Positions 30,112 through 39,525 of a DNA stretch of 64,000 nucleotides are shown here, piece after piece (the first letter of the stretch is position 1; each line of letters begins with the position of its first letter). The DNA comes from Actinomycetota bacterium (GTDB lineage: Bacteria; Actinomycetota; Acidimicrobiia; Acidimicrobiales; Ilumatobacteraceae), in NCBI GenBank assembly GCA_007279905.1, contig QYPH01000048.1:1-64000 (forward strand). Direction: 5' to 3'. The position numbers were made by a program, and so were the translations under genes. The notes beneath the pieces are model-generated. The model was given only the letters and a program-made list of their open reading frames with translations. It was not told where the DNA came from and did not search any database.

Positions 30112-31577
30112 CGACTGCGTTCTACAGCACGTTTCCATGTTGAGTAGTCGCTCTCGGTCGCGGCGTTTGGATGGGGTGTGAACGTACGATCCAGTTTCCA
30201 CGAATTGCTGATTGACTGCAATGAAGGCCATACTCCCTCTGCTAATCCTGCGAGGTATGCAGCACCAAGCGAAGTAGTTTCCAGATCTTGTGGTCGCACA
30301 ACGCTGACGCCAAGTTGATCGGCCTGCATTTGCAGCATCATGTCCATCACTGCAGCACCTCCATCGACACGCATGTCAACAAGGGGTACACCAGTTGCGC
30401 GAACCATTGCCTCAACTACATCGCGCGTTTGAAATGCCATTGACTGCACAACAGCCCGAGCAAAATGCGCGCGACTGGTGCCCCGTGTAATACCGCAGAT
30501 GATGCCTCTCGCGTGTGGGTCCCACCACGGGCTTCCAAGTCCGGTGAATGCTGGAACGACGACGACTCCGCCACTATCGGGAACCGATGCTGCGAGTGGC
30601 CCAACATCGGATGCACTGTCGATGATGTTGATGCCATCGCGAAGCCATTGAACGGCACTGCCAGTGACAAAGATTGATCCTTCAAGTGCATACGTCGGTT
30701 TGCCAGAACCAAGATCCCACGCCACGGTGGTGAGCATGCCGTCGATCGGTGGCGGGCAAGTCGTGCCAACGTTCATCAAAACAAAACTGCCAGTGCCGTA
30801 TGTGTTTTTGCTGCTTCCGATATCGAAACAAGCTTGACCAAACAGTGCTGCTTGTTGGTCGCCAGCGATTCCAGAAATTGGGATTCCGCTTGGAATGTTG
30901 AAATCGTTGGATGCGTTAAGACCTGCGACAGTGTTTCCGCACCTACCACTCGATGGCACCACTGTTGGCAGGGAATCGATTGGGACATTGAATGTGCTGC
31001 AGAGTTCTTGGCTCCAATGCATGTTTGCAATGTCGAACAACATGGTGCGACTTGCATTGGTTGGGTCGGTAACAAACGATTTTCCGCCAGTGAGATTCCA
31101 AATGATCCATGAATCGATGGTGCCAATGGCCAAGTTGGTTGTAAGCGGAATCTGGCCGTTGTCAATCATCCATTGAATTTTGGATCCGGAAAAATAGGGA
31201 TCGAGCACAAGACCGGTAATGGCGCGAACGCGAGCAAGCATGGGTTGCAACTCGTGGCAACGGTCGGCAGTGCGGCGGTCTTGCCACACGATTGCGCGAC
31301 CAAACGGTATGCCGGTCGACTTGTCCCATGCAACAACTGTCTCGCGCTGGTTGGTGATGCCTATTGCAGTGATTGGTACATCTAGTAGAGCGACAACTTC
31401 GCTCAATGTCTGGAGTACAGCAGACCAAATTTCGAGTGCGTCGTGTTCGACCCATCCTGGTTGCGGGAAATACTGGGGAAACTCGCGGTAACTTGCGATC
31501 GATGGACGACCATCAGCGAAAACTGCTCGGGACCGCACACCCGTCGTGCCTGCGTCGATGGCAACTACAACGCTCAT
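30099..31577 (-). CDS. glpK: Glycerol kinase (FGGY family)
   Basis: VVAIDAGTTGVRSRAVF; ITNQRETVVAWDKSTGIPFGRAIVWQDRRT; GDQQAALFGQ; start placed at ATG 31577. Confidence 0.94.
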   Translation of the reverse strand: MSVVVAIDAGTTGVRSRAVFADGRPSIASYREFPQYFPQPGWVEHDALEIWSAVLQTLSEVVALLDVPITAIGITNQRETVVAWDKSTGIPFGRAIVWQDRRTADRCHELQPMLARVRAITGLVLDPYFSGSKIQWMIDNGQIPLTTNLAIGTIDSWIIWNLTGGKSFVTDPTNASRTMLFDIANMHWSQELCSTFNVPIDSLPTVVPSSGRCGNTVAGLNASNDFNIPSGIPISGIAGDQQAALFGQACFDIGSSKNTYGTGSFVLMNVGTTCPPPIDGMLTTVAWDLGSGKPTYALEGSIFVTGSAVQWLRDGINIIDSASDVGPLAASVPDSGGVVVVPAFTGLGSPWWDPHARGIICGITRGTSRAHFARAVVQSMAFQTRDVVEAMVRATGVPLVDMRVDGGAAVMDMMLQMQADQLGVSVVRPQDLETTSLGAAYLAGLAEGVWPSLQSISNSWKLDRTFTPHPNAATESDYSTWKRAVERSRHWS

Positions 31578-31582
31578 GAGCG

Positions 31583-31744
31583 CTACTTGCCGTTCAGTTC
31601 GGTCTGTCGCGATGGGTCGATGTCGCGTGGAGATGGGTCGGTGCGGATGCCGCAAGCAGACAGCGCGCACGCAGCCAGAGCAACGCCAAGAAGCACAAGA
31701 ATTTTGCGTCGTTCGCGTCGTTTGCTTCGAGTGGTCAATCTCAT
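31583..31744 (-). CDS. 53-aa predicted lipoprotein, probable truncated LpqB/GerMN-type lipoprotein
   Basis: Reverse-strand translation MRLTTRSKRRERRKILVLLGVALAACALSACGIRTDPSPRDIDPSRQTELNGK*; lipobox LSAC; ATGA overlap with the sensor-kinase stop. Not in ORF track (below size cut-off). Confidence 0.72.
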   Translation of the reverse strand: MRLTTRSKRRERRKILVLLGVALAACALSACGIRTDPSPRDIDPSRQTELNGK

Positions 31745-33258
31745 GCGCTTGCCTCAGTAGTTGGCAGCGACTTTTCTGGCACTGTGCTGGCGACAAAAAT
31801 ATCGAGTTCCACGATAAATCGCGCTCCGCGAATACCATCAGTTCTGTTTTCGGCCCAAATGCTTCCGGAGTGCAGTGCGACATGCTCGGCGGCAAGTGCA
31901 AGACCGAGGCCAGCACCTTCCGATCCGGCACGTTGACCGGCAGACCCACCACGAGAAAATCTTTCAAAGATCTTTTCTTCCTCGCCATCAATGAGTCCGC
32001 TTCCATCGTCTTCAACAATGACCCAAACATGCGACATAGTTGGGTCGTCGTCGGCTAGCTGAATAACGATTTTTGGCTTACCACCGCTGTGGATACGGGC
32101 ATTGTCGATGAGGTTTGCAAAGACACGCGCAAGTCTGCGCTTGTCGCCCTGAACCAATATTTGTTCGGAAGCAGATGCATAGACAATGTCGGTGCGAGGC
32201 AGCGAACTTACTGCGATGGCTTGGCGCACAAATTCAATAAGCACGAGCGGTTCGTTGATTAATCGGATAGCACCCGCATCAAATCGAGATATTTCAAGCA
32301 AGTCTTCCACTAAGCCTTGAAAGCGAGTTACATCACCAATCAACAAGTCGAGAGCAGCCTGAGACCGTTCTGGCAATTCATCGCGACGCGAGTGCATGAC
32401 TTGGGCGGATGCGGCAAGTGTCATCAGTGGCGAGCGCAACTCATGGCTGACGTCAGAGGTAAATCTTGCATCGCGCTCGACTCGCATTTGTAATGTCTCG
32501 ACCATGTCGTTGAACGCGGTGGTGAGTGCCTGCAGATCTCGATCCTGCGTAGTTTCGAGCCGTGTATCAAAACGTCCTTGGGCAATTGCTTTGGCGGCTT
32601 GTGCTGCTTGGACAAGTGGTTGCACAGTGCGTCCAGAGACGAGTAGTCCTAATCCGATACCGACGGCGGTGGTGATTGCGCCAGAAAGCAAAAGTGCGAT
32701 CAACACGCTACGAAGAGCATCTTGGGTTTGGCGAAGAGATTCGAGTTCGAAGTAGACGGCATTGACTTGTTCGAGTGGAATACCAACGATGAGCGCAGTG
32801 TTTTGCGCATGATCAACAATCATGTTGGCGGCCCTCAGGTCGGTAATAACACGAGTCTTGAGCGACGTTGGAATATCGGCTTGGGTAAAATTTTTCGAGT
32901 TGCTTGTCCAGACACCACCGATGTAGACCAAGCGTTGGGCAGAACCGAATTGTTCGAGTGCGCCAATGACATCAGTCGGATTGGCAAGTAAATCATTTTG
33001 GACTCGCTTTGCATTTGCAAAGGCTTGATTGATCTCGGCAGTCTCGCGCTGTTGGACAAAACTGCTGCGCGTGAAGCCATACGTGGTGATTGCCAGCACG
33101 GCCGACAGGATCATGGCACCGGCGCCGAAGGAAACAAGGATTCGGTGCCGCAAGCCAATGCGACGAGGCAAGAGACTCAGAGTCAAATTGCGGATTATGC
33201 GTCGGGCTCGTGTGCGCCGATAACGCGGCGGTCGTGTTTTTGTATTTTCGCTATTCAC
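31741..33258 (-). CDS. mtrB: MtrB-like sensor histidine kinase
   Basis: HAMP region, FTSDVSHELRSPLMTL H-box, FANLIDNARIHSGG N-box, AGLGLALAAEHVALHSG. Confidence 0.9.
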   Translation of the reverse strand: MNSENTKTRPPRYRRTRARRIIRNLTLSLLPRRIGLRHRILVSFGAGAMILSAVLAITTYGFTRSSFVQQRETAEINQAFANAKRVQNDLLANPTDVIGALEQFGSAQRLVYIGGVWTSNSKNFTQADIPTSLKTRVITDLRAANMIVDHAQNTALIVGIPLEQVNAVYFELESLRQTQDALRSVLIALLLSGAITTAVGIGLGLLVSGRTVQPLVQAAQAAKAIAQGRFDTRLETTQDRDLQALTTAFNDMVETLQMRVERDARFTSDVSHELRSPLMTLAASAQVMHSRRDELPERSQAALDLLIGDVTRFQGLVEDLLEISRFDAGAIRLINEPLVLIEFVRQAIAVSSLPRTDIVYASASEQILVQGDKRRLARVFANLIDNARIHSGGKPKIVIQLADDDPTMSHVWVIVEDDGSGLIDGEEEKIFERFSRGGSAGQRAGSEGAGLGLALAAEHVALHSGSIWAENRTDGIRGARFIVELDIFVASTVPEKSLPTTEASA

Positions 33259-33935
33259 GACTGCAGGCGATAGCCGAGTCCGCGAACTGTGACCACATGT
33301 GTTGGCTCTGCTGGGTCTACTTCCACTTTCATGCGCAACCGCCGAATATGAACATCGACTAATCGTCCATCACCAAAATATCCGTGACCCCAAACTTTAT
33401 CGAGCAATACTTCACGACTGAACACACCGTTTGGATCGTGAGCGAGCTCACACAACAAACGAAATTCGGTTTTTGTGAGCGGCACCTCTTTGCCATCGAG
33501 AGTAACTTTTCCTTCATCTGGAATGATTTCGAGATTTCCGAACACGAGTTTGGAGTGTCCTGGTGCAGATGGACGAACTCGTCGAAGTAGTGCACGGATG
33601 CGCGCGGAAAGTTCTTTTGGTGCAAAAGGCTTGGTGAGGTAGTCGTCGGCGCCGGCTTCAAGACCAGCGACAACATCGTGCGTGTCTATGCGTGCAGTAA
33701 CCATGACTATCGGGACATCGCTGATTTTGCGGATCGTGCGGCATAACTCGAATCCGTCGATGCCAGGCAGCATGATGTCGATGAGGACCACGTCTGCAGG
33801 GGATGACTGGAAAATTGTGATCGCGTCTTCGCCGGTTGGTGCTTCGTCAACAATCCAACCTTCGTCTTCCAATGCAAGTTTGACTGACGCTCTAATGCGC
33901 TCATCGTCTTCAACGGTTAAGACACGAATCGTCAT
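33255..33935 (-). CDS. mtrA: MtrA-like OmpR-family response regulator
   Basis: LTVEDDERI, DVVLIDIMLPGIDGFELCR receiver; winged helix VLLDKVWGHGYFGDGRLVDVHIRRLRMKVE. Confidence 0.93.
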   Translation of the reverse strand: MTIRVLTVEDDERIRASVKLALEDEGWIVDEAPTGEDAITIFQSSPADVVLIDIMLPGIDGFELCRTIRKISDVPIVMVTARIDTHDVVAGLEAGADDYLTKPFAPKELSARIRALLRRVRPSAPGHSKLVFGNLEIIPDEGKVTLDGKEVPLTKTEFRLLCELAHDPNGVFSREVLLDKVWGHGYFGDGRLVDVHIRRLRMKVEVDPAEPTHVVTVRGLGYRLQS

Positions 33936-33946
33936 GGCTTCAATAC

Positions 33947-34750
33947 TTACCGATCACGGGCGCTGGAAGCCAAAATAAGGGTGGAGAGTTGGCGAAAGAT
34001 TTGCGGAGGCGAAACCAGTACTTGGGCTGGTCGGATGGCATTGCCCTCGAAGTCACCGGTTTGGCACCCTGCCTCACGGGCGATCAAGTCGCCAGCCGCA
34101 ATGTCCCACGAGTGGAGATTCTCCTCAAAGTAGGCATCGAACCTGCCACATGCGACGAAACACATGTCGATGGATGCTGCACCAAATCGGCGAATGTCGC
34201 GAACTTGGTGAATGAACCGTGCAACTCGTGTGGCCTGAAGAGTGCGTTGATCGGCGGCGTAACTAAATCCGGTGCAGACAAGTGCCTTCGACACGTCATC
34301 GAGGGGATTGCAGCGGATCGGTGCGCCGTTACAAAAGGCTCCGCCGCCGCGTGTGGCAAAAAACATTTCGTCAAGAGCCGGAATGTATACCGCTCCAGCA
34401 ATTGGCCCTTGCTCGTCGACTGCGCCAATAGAAACCGCCCATGTTGGCAGTGCATACAAAAAATTTGTCGTTCCATCTATCGGGTCGATATGCCAGGTGA
34501 TACCAGAAGTGCCCGAATGGCTCGCACCTTCTTCGCCAATGATCGCATCGTCGGGTCGCATCGATTCAAGTCCTTGCACGATCATCACTTCGGATGCTTT
34601 ATCGAATTCGGTCACCATGTCGGTGGCTGTTGATTTGGTTTGCACATTCTGTAAACCGTTGCGACGCCCCTCTAAGGCCATCGCACCAGCTTGTCTTGCC
34701 AATGTCGTAGCAGTATGCAGTAATTGAGTAGTGAGATTGCTAGTTGTCAT
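33947..34750 (-). CDS. Inositol monophosphatase-family protein
   Basis: GEEGASHSG, WHIDPIDGTTNFLYALP, WDIAAGDLIAREAG. Confidence 0.93.
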   Translation of the reverse strand: MTTSNLTTQLLHTATTLARQAGAMALEGRRNGLQNVQTKSTATDMVTEFDKASEVMIVQGLESMRPDDAIIGEEGASHSGTSGITWHIDPIDGTTNFLYALPTWAVSIGAVDEQGPIAGAVYIPALDEMFFATRGGGAFCNGAPIRCNPLDDVSKALVCTGFSYAADQRTLQATRVARFIHQVRDIRRFGAASIDMCFVACGRFDAYFEENLHSWDIAAGDLIAREAGCQTGDFEGNAIRPAQVLVSPPQIFRQLSTLILASSARDR

Positions 34751-35009
34751 CAAGTTCACGCCATTCTCCGACCGCGCGCAACACCAAAACACTCACGACT
34801 GCCATTCCAAGTGCTCCAATGATCGCCCCAGAAAATAAACCAATGCCGGTACCAACTGAGCATGTGCCAGCACATTGCAAGTCGACAAGCGCAAAGCCGA
34901 TTGCTGCACCTGCCGCACCAGCTATCAGCACCCCAACAAAGGCAACCACTCGTGCAAATGGTGAAGGGAGTGCGGAAAGGGCGCGCTTGTCGGTGGGGGA
35001 TTGTTGCAC
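34740..35009 (-). CDS. Small membrane protein, two predicted TM helices
   Basis: RVVAFVGVLIAGAAGAAIGFALV and GIGLFSGAIIGALGMAVVSVLVL; stop overlaps the start of the inositol phosphatase gene; start uncertain (GTG 35009 or ATG 35057). Confidence 0.55.
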   Translation of the reverse strand: MQQSPTDKRALSALPSPFARVVAFVGVLIAGAAGAAIGFALVDLQCAGTCSVGTGIGLFSGAIIGALGMAVVSVLVLRAVGEWRELDDN

Positions 35010-35030
35010 CCGATTAGCGTAGTTGTTGTT

Positions 35031-36287
35031 GTGAAACCAGCCCGAACAATTCTGCATGTAGATATGGACATGTTTTACGTAGCGGTTGAGTTGCGTCGTC
35101 GCCCCGAACTGATTGGCAAGCCAGTAGTTGTTGGCGGTGACGGCAAGAGGGGTGTCGTTGCTGCGGCATCATATGAAGCACGCAGATTTGGAGTATTTTC
35201 TGCGATGCCATCGATCAGGGCTCGGAGGCTCTGTCCTGACGCAATTTTCTTGCCGGGAGATATGGATTTGTATGTGCAAGTGAGTGCACAGGTATTTGAT
35301 ATTTTTCGCGACTTCACACCACTTGTCGAAGGACTCTCTCTCGACGAAGCTTTTTTGGATGTGACTGGTGCACAAAAGTTGTTGGGCGACGGGGTGGCAA
35401 TAGCCGAGTCAATTCGAAAGCGTGTGCTGGATGAAGTTGGGTTGGTGTGCAGTGTGGGCGTTGCGACAAGCAAGTTTGTAGCCAAATTGGCATCGAAGAC
35501 TGCAAAACCAATTGCGGATCATCAGGGCGTTCGTGCAGGCCGCGGAGTTGTGCGGATTGATGAAGGCGCCGAGATTCAATTTATTCATGGACTCAAGGTG
35601 GAGTCGCTGTGGGGTGTTGGACCTGCCACGCTCGCCAAATTGCAAAGACTCAGTATCAAAACCGTGGCGGATCTTTCGGTAATAGATCTGTCCAATCTGA
35701 AGCACATACTTGGCGATGCTCACGCTCTTCAACTTCATCAACTCGCAAACGGCATCGACAACCGCGAAGTGGAGCCGAATACGGGTTCTAAATCAATCGG
35801 TCATGAAGAAACATTTAGCCAAGACATTTCTGACATTGAAGAAGTACGTCATCATCTTGTTCGGATGTCTGATTTGGTTGCGCGTCGGTGCAGAGACGAA
35901 GAGTTGACACCACGCACGTGCACAATCAAAATCAAGTATGCCGACTTCGTGTCGATCACTCGATCGAACACAAGTGTCACTCCGATTTCGAGTGCGCAAG
36001 CAATGATGCAGTTGGTGGAAGGATTGTTGGTCGATATCGATATGTCTCGAGGTGTGAGATTGGTTGGGATATCGACGCGCAATTTTGCGGCACCCGAGGC
36101 GCAGTTGAGTTTGTTCGATGAAGGCACTAAAACCGACGATGTGACATCTTTGGACGAAGTCTGGGCTCCTGCCACTGCCGCAATTGATGACATCCGCTTG
36201 CGATTTGGCAACGATGCAATTGGGCTAGCCAGTACTCTTCGCTCAAAGCGCAGACCAGGTGCCTCGAGATGGGGTCCAGAGCAATAA
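35031..36287 (+). CDS. dinB: DNA polymerase IV (Y-family)
   Basis: ILHVDMDMFYVAVELRRRPEL, SLDEAFLDVTGAQ, GVATSKFVAKLASKTAKP; GTG start 35031 preferred. Confidence 0.95.
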   Translation: MKPARTILHVDMDMFYVAVELRRRPELIGKPVVVGGDGKRGVVAAASYEARRFGVFSAMPSIRARRLCPDAIFLPGDMDLYVQVSAQVFDIFRDFTPLVEGLSLDEAFLDVTGAQKLLGDGVAIAESIRKRVLDEVGLVCSVGVATSKFVAKLASKTAKPIADHQGVRAGRGVVRIDEGAEIQFIHGLKVESLWGVGPATLAKLQRLSIKTVADLSVIDLSNLKHILGDAHALQLHQLANGIDNREVEPNTGSKSIGHEETFSQDISDIEEVRHHLVRMSDLVARRCRDEELTPRTCTIKIKYADFVSITRSNTSVTPISSAQAMMQLVEGLLVDIDMSRGVRLVGISTRNFAAPEAQLSLFDEGTKTDDVTSLDEVWAPATAAIDDIRLRFGNDAIGLASTLRSKRRPGASRWGPEQ

Positions 36288-36299
36288 GATGAGGGAACT

Positions 36300-36653
36300 A
36301 TGCCACTGTCAGCAGAAGAACAACGGATATTGCAGCAGATCGAGCAGTCGCTCGAGACGGATGAGCGTTTTGCAAGCGCGGTCAAGCCGTCCGGAATCTA
36401 TGCGCATTCGGCACGCAAAGCGTGGTGGGCAGGAATTGGCGCAATTGCTTCGCTTGTATTTACCGTTATTGCCTTGCAGGTGCACTTTCTTCTTGCCTTC
36501 GCCGGTTTTTTAGCAATGCTCGGTTGCGTATTGGCGATCGAGAAACAATTGCGCGCAATGAGCAAAGTTGGCCTAAAAGATGTGGCTGCGTCATTGCGTA
36601 ACTCGCGTCTGAACGCATCGGCGAGTCGAATCAAATTTGGCAAAGACATTTAA
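36300..36653 (+). CDS. DUF3040-family membrane protein
   Basis: MPLSAEEQRILQQIEQSLETDERFA followed by a TM pair; located downstream of dinB as in other actinobacteria. Confidence 0.85.
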   Translation: MPLSAEEQRILQQIEQSLETDERFASAVKPSGIYAHSARKAWWAGIGAIASLVFTVIALQVHFLLAFAGFLAMLGCVLAIEKQLRAMSKVGLKDVAASLRNSRLNASASRIKFGKDI

Positions 36654-37500
36654 CACTTCTGGTTTTCTCGCCATCGATATAGGTGGAACAAAACTTGCTG
36701 TAGGGGTGGTGTCGACGAGCGGTGTGTTGCTGTCTCGCATGCAAGCTCCTACACCAGTGACCGGAGTGTGGAGCGTGCTCGAAGGTCTGATTCGATTGCA
36801 GATGCAAGAAACCGCTGTTGAACTTGTGGCCTGCGGCGTTGGTTGCGGTGGGCCAATGACGAGAGGTGGCGAACAGGTTTCGCCATTAAATATTCCTGAT
36901 TGGCGTGGATTTCAATTGCGCTCCGCCATCGAGGGCGCAACCGAACTTGCTACATATATTGCCAACGATGCTCAAGCTCTTGTGCTTGGAGAAGTGTGGT
37001 GTGGAAACGCAGTCGGAGTCGATGATGTAGTTGGCATGGTTGTCTCGACCGGCGTGGGCGGCGGCATCGTGCTTCATGGCAAACTCGTGACCGGTCGGCT
37101 TGGCAACGCAGGGCATATTGGACATGTGATTGTGGAGCCCGATGGCAGGCTGTGTGAATGCGGGGCGTATGGATGTTTGGAAGCGCACGTGTCGGGTAGA
37201 TCAATTGAAGCGATAACAGGGCGTCCAAGTAATCAGGCAACTGAGGATGTGAAAATCACTGCAGGAAAACTCGTTGGGCGAGCGCTTGCCTCGGTAGGCG
37301 CCATCATGGACCTGAAACTGTGTGTGATTGGAGGTTCTGTTGCGCTTGGCTTTGGAGAACCATTTTTTGCAGCGGCGCAAAACGAATTGGATCGATGTGC
37401 GCGACTCGAATTTATTCAGGGAATACAGGTAATGCCCGTTGGGTTGGGAGACGCTGCGCCGTTGATTGGCGCTGCGAGTCTTGCCAGGTCTTCGTACTAG
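36637..37500 (+). CDS. ROK-family sugar kinase (glucokinase-like)
   Basis: LAIDIGGTKLAVGVV; GTGVGGGIVLHGKLVTGRLGNAGHIGHVIVEPDGRLCECGAYGCLEAHVSG (ROK Cys/His signature). Confidence 0.93.
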   Translation: MAKTFNTSGFLAIDIGGTKLAVGVVSTSGVLLSRMQAPTPVTGVWSVLEGLIRLQMQETAVELVACGVGCGGPMTRGGEQVSPLNIPDWRGFQLRSAIEGATELATYIANDAQALVLGEVWCGNAVGVDDVVGMVVSTGVGGGIVLHGKLVTGRLGNAGHIGHVIVEPDGRLCECGAYGCLEAHVSGRSIEAITGRPSNQATEDVKITAGKLVGRALASVGAIMDLKLCVIGGSVALGFGEPFFAAAQNELDRCARLEFIQGIQVMPVGLGDAAPLIGAASLARSSY

Positions 37501-37511
37501 CGTAAGAACCT

Positions 37512-38732
37512 ATGAACCCGTCTTATAGCGCAGCCGCCGAAGAATATCGCGAGAAGGTGCAAGCCTTTTTGGCTGAGAAGTTGCCTCCAAATTGGAAGGG
37601 GACGGGTGCACTCACGGGCGAGGCTCTTGACCACTTCATCACCGAGTGGCGCGCGACCTTATTTTCGTCCGGTTACCTTGCGCCGGGTTGGCCTGTCGAG
37701 TTTGGTGGCGGTGGGTTATCTGATCTTGAACAAGTGATCATCGCCGAAGAATTTGCACACGCTGGTGTGCCAACAGGTGGCCACAATGATGTGTTTAGCA
37801 TTCAGATGCTTGGCAACACGTTGTTGATGTTTGGAACCGAGGAACAAAAGCGTTATTACTTGCCGCGATTGCTCGCGGGACAAGACACATGGTGTCAGGG
37901 TTATAGCGAACCGAATGCAGGAAGCGATTTGTCGAACGTTGGTTTGCGAGCCGAGTTGGACGGCGATCAATGGGTGCTGAACGGTCAAAAGATTTGGACA
38001 TCGGCTGGACATCTTGCCGATCACATTTTTACTCTTGCCCGCACTGATCCGGATGCTCCAAAACATAAAGGCATTTCGTTTTTGCTCGTTGACATGCGTC
38101 AACCAGGTATAGAAGTTCGTCCGATCAAAATGATTTCTGGAGAGAGCGAATTCAACGAAGTCTTTTACACAGATGCCGTCGTGCCAAAAGAGAATGTTGT
38201 CGGCGGAGTTAATAATGGTTGGGCAGTGGCGATGGGATTGCTTGGCTTCGAGCGTGGCGCTGCAGCATCTATTGCGCCTATCGCATTTGCTGCCGAATTT
38301 GATCGATTGCTACAGCTTGCAAAAGACCGAGGTGTCAATAACGATCCTCGCATTCGCCAAAAGTTGGCGTGGTGTCATACAAAAGTTCAGGTCATGCGAT
38401 ATTTGGGAATGCGGACTCTGACCAAGTTTCTGGCAGGACACCATCCAGGCCCAGATGGAGCCATCTTCAAGTTGTACTGGAGCGAATATCACCAGGTGAT
38501 CACCGAATTGGGTGTTGACATTCTGGGAATGGATGCAATGGCTCCGACAGGACGCAAACCGTCTAGCTCATTTTCAACAGACGATGCTGGTGCCCCGAAT
38601 GATTCGATGAGCTGGGCAATGACGTTTTTGAATGCTCGCGCAGGCACTATTTATGCAGGTTCGTCACAGGTGCAGCGCAACATCATCGGCGAAATGGTGT
38701 TGGGTCTACCCAAGGAACCAAAACCGGGTTGA
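37512..38732 (+). CDS. Acyl-CoA dehydrogenase
   Basis: WCQGYSEPNAGSDLSNVGLRAELDGDQWVLNGQKIWTSAG; YAGSSQVQRNIIGEMVLGLP. Confidence 0.94.
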   Translation: MNPSYSAAAEEYREKVQAFLAEKLPPNWKGTGALTGEALDHFITEWRATLFSSGYLAPGWPVEFGGGGLSDLEQVIIAEEFAHAGVPTGGHNDVFSIQMLGNTLLMFGTEEQKRYYLPRLLAGQDTWCQGYSEPNAGSDLSNVGLRAELDGDQWVLNGQKIWTSAGHLADHIFTLARTDPDAPKHKGISFLLVDMRQPGIEVRPIKMISGESEFNEVFYTDAVVPKENVVGGVNNGWAVAMGLLGFERGAAASIAPIAFAAEFDRLLQLAKDRGVNNDPRIRQKLAWCHTKVQVMRYLGMRTLTKFLAGHHPGPDGAIFKLYWSEYHQVITELGVDILGMDAMAPTGRKPSSSFSTDDAGAPNDSMSWAMTFLNARAGTIYAGSSQVQRNIIGEMVLGLPKEPKPG

Positions 38733-38736
38733 TCTG

Positions 38737-39024
38737 ATGTTGAACGGTCGGACGTACTTGCAACTCATCAGTGCTGTCATTGTGAGACCTCGATTGTGGG
38801 TAAGCGCATTGCGCCAAGCCAAGCGGCTGATTCCTCGTGAATGGTGGCGCAGCGGAAGTCATTTGCCGGTGCCGACTCGTGCGTATATTGATTTTCGGAT
38901 GACAACTCAGTATGGACACGGAACGCATCAGCCAGAGATCGCTGACGTTATTGACTACTTGGAGTGGTCAAAAGATTGGCACAGTACCGGAACGTCGACT
39001 CGTCGACGACCTCGAAAGATTTAA
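38737..39024 (+). CDS. Conserved hypothetical protein
   Basis: MLNGRTYLQLISAVIVRPRLWVSALRQAKRLIPREWW...RMTTQYGHGTHQPEIADVIDYLEWSK; tight operon spacing. Confidence 0.65.
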   Translation: MLNGRTYLQLISAVIVRPRLWVSALRQAKRLIPREWWRSGSHLPVPTRAYIDFRMTTQYGHGTHQPEIADVIDYLEWSKDWHSTGTSTRRRPRKI

Positions 39025-39027
39025 CTG

Positions 39028-39525
39028 ATGCGAAGCGCGCTGGTATTAAATGCAACATACGAGCCGCTGAGTGTGGTGTCTGCGCGACGCGCGGTGTGTT
39101 TGGTGTTATCTGACAAAGCCGAAATTATTGAAGATGATGGAACCCAAGTGCATTCGGAAACAATGAGCATTCCAAGTCCACTCGTGATTCGGCTTCGGTA
39201 TATGGTCAAAGTTCCGTATCATCGTCGCACCGCGCTTTCTCGTCGCGCAGTGTTCGCTCGCGATGATCACCGTTGTCAATATTGTGGGGGTGTTGCAGAC
39301 TCGATCGATCATGTCATGCCGCGATCGCGCGGGGGCATGCACATTTGGGAAAACGTAACGGCCGCATGTCGTCCATGCAATTTGCGCAAACGCGATAGAA
39401 CTCCGGAAGAAGCAGGAATGCTGCTTGAGTCGCAACCACTTGCACCTCGAGAACTTGCATGGATCACTGTGTCAGTAGGTCGCGTACCCGAGGAGTGGAA
39501 GCAATATCTTGCCGCAGCATCCTGA
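39028..39525 (+). CDS. HNH endonuclease
   Basis: RDDHRCQYCGGVADSIDHVMPRSRGGMHIWENVTAACRPCNLRKRDRTPEEAG. Confidence 0.93.
   Translation: MRSALVLNATYEPLSVVSARRAVCLVLSDKAEIIEDDGTQVHSETMSIPSPLVIRLRYMVKVPYHRRTALSRRAVFARDDHRCQYCGGVADSIDHVMPRSRGGMHIWENVTAACRPCNLRKRDRTPEEAGMLLESQPLAPRELAWITVSVGRVPEEWKQYLAAAS

Noticed and set aside
31578-32030. 151-aa N-terminal extension of glycerol kinase in the ORF track
   Set aside because: Antisense-free but overlaps mtrB in another frame; the FGGY domain starts at MSVVVAIDAGTTG (31577) and the real small ORF here is in a different frame.
31546-32058. 170-aa plus-strand ORF
   Set aside because: Antisense to glpK, the small lipoprotein and mtrB; no recognisable domain.
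39028-39525. HNH endonuclease as part of a defence or mobile system
   Set aside because: Belongs to a widespread actinobacterial housekeeping-type HNH family by appearance; neighbours are metabolic genes with no defence partners.
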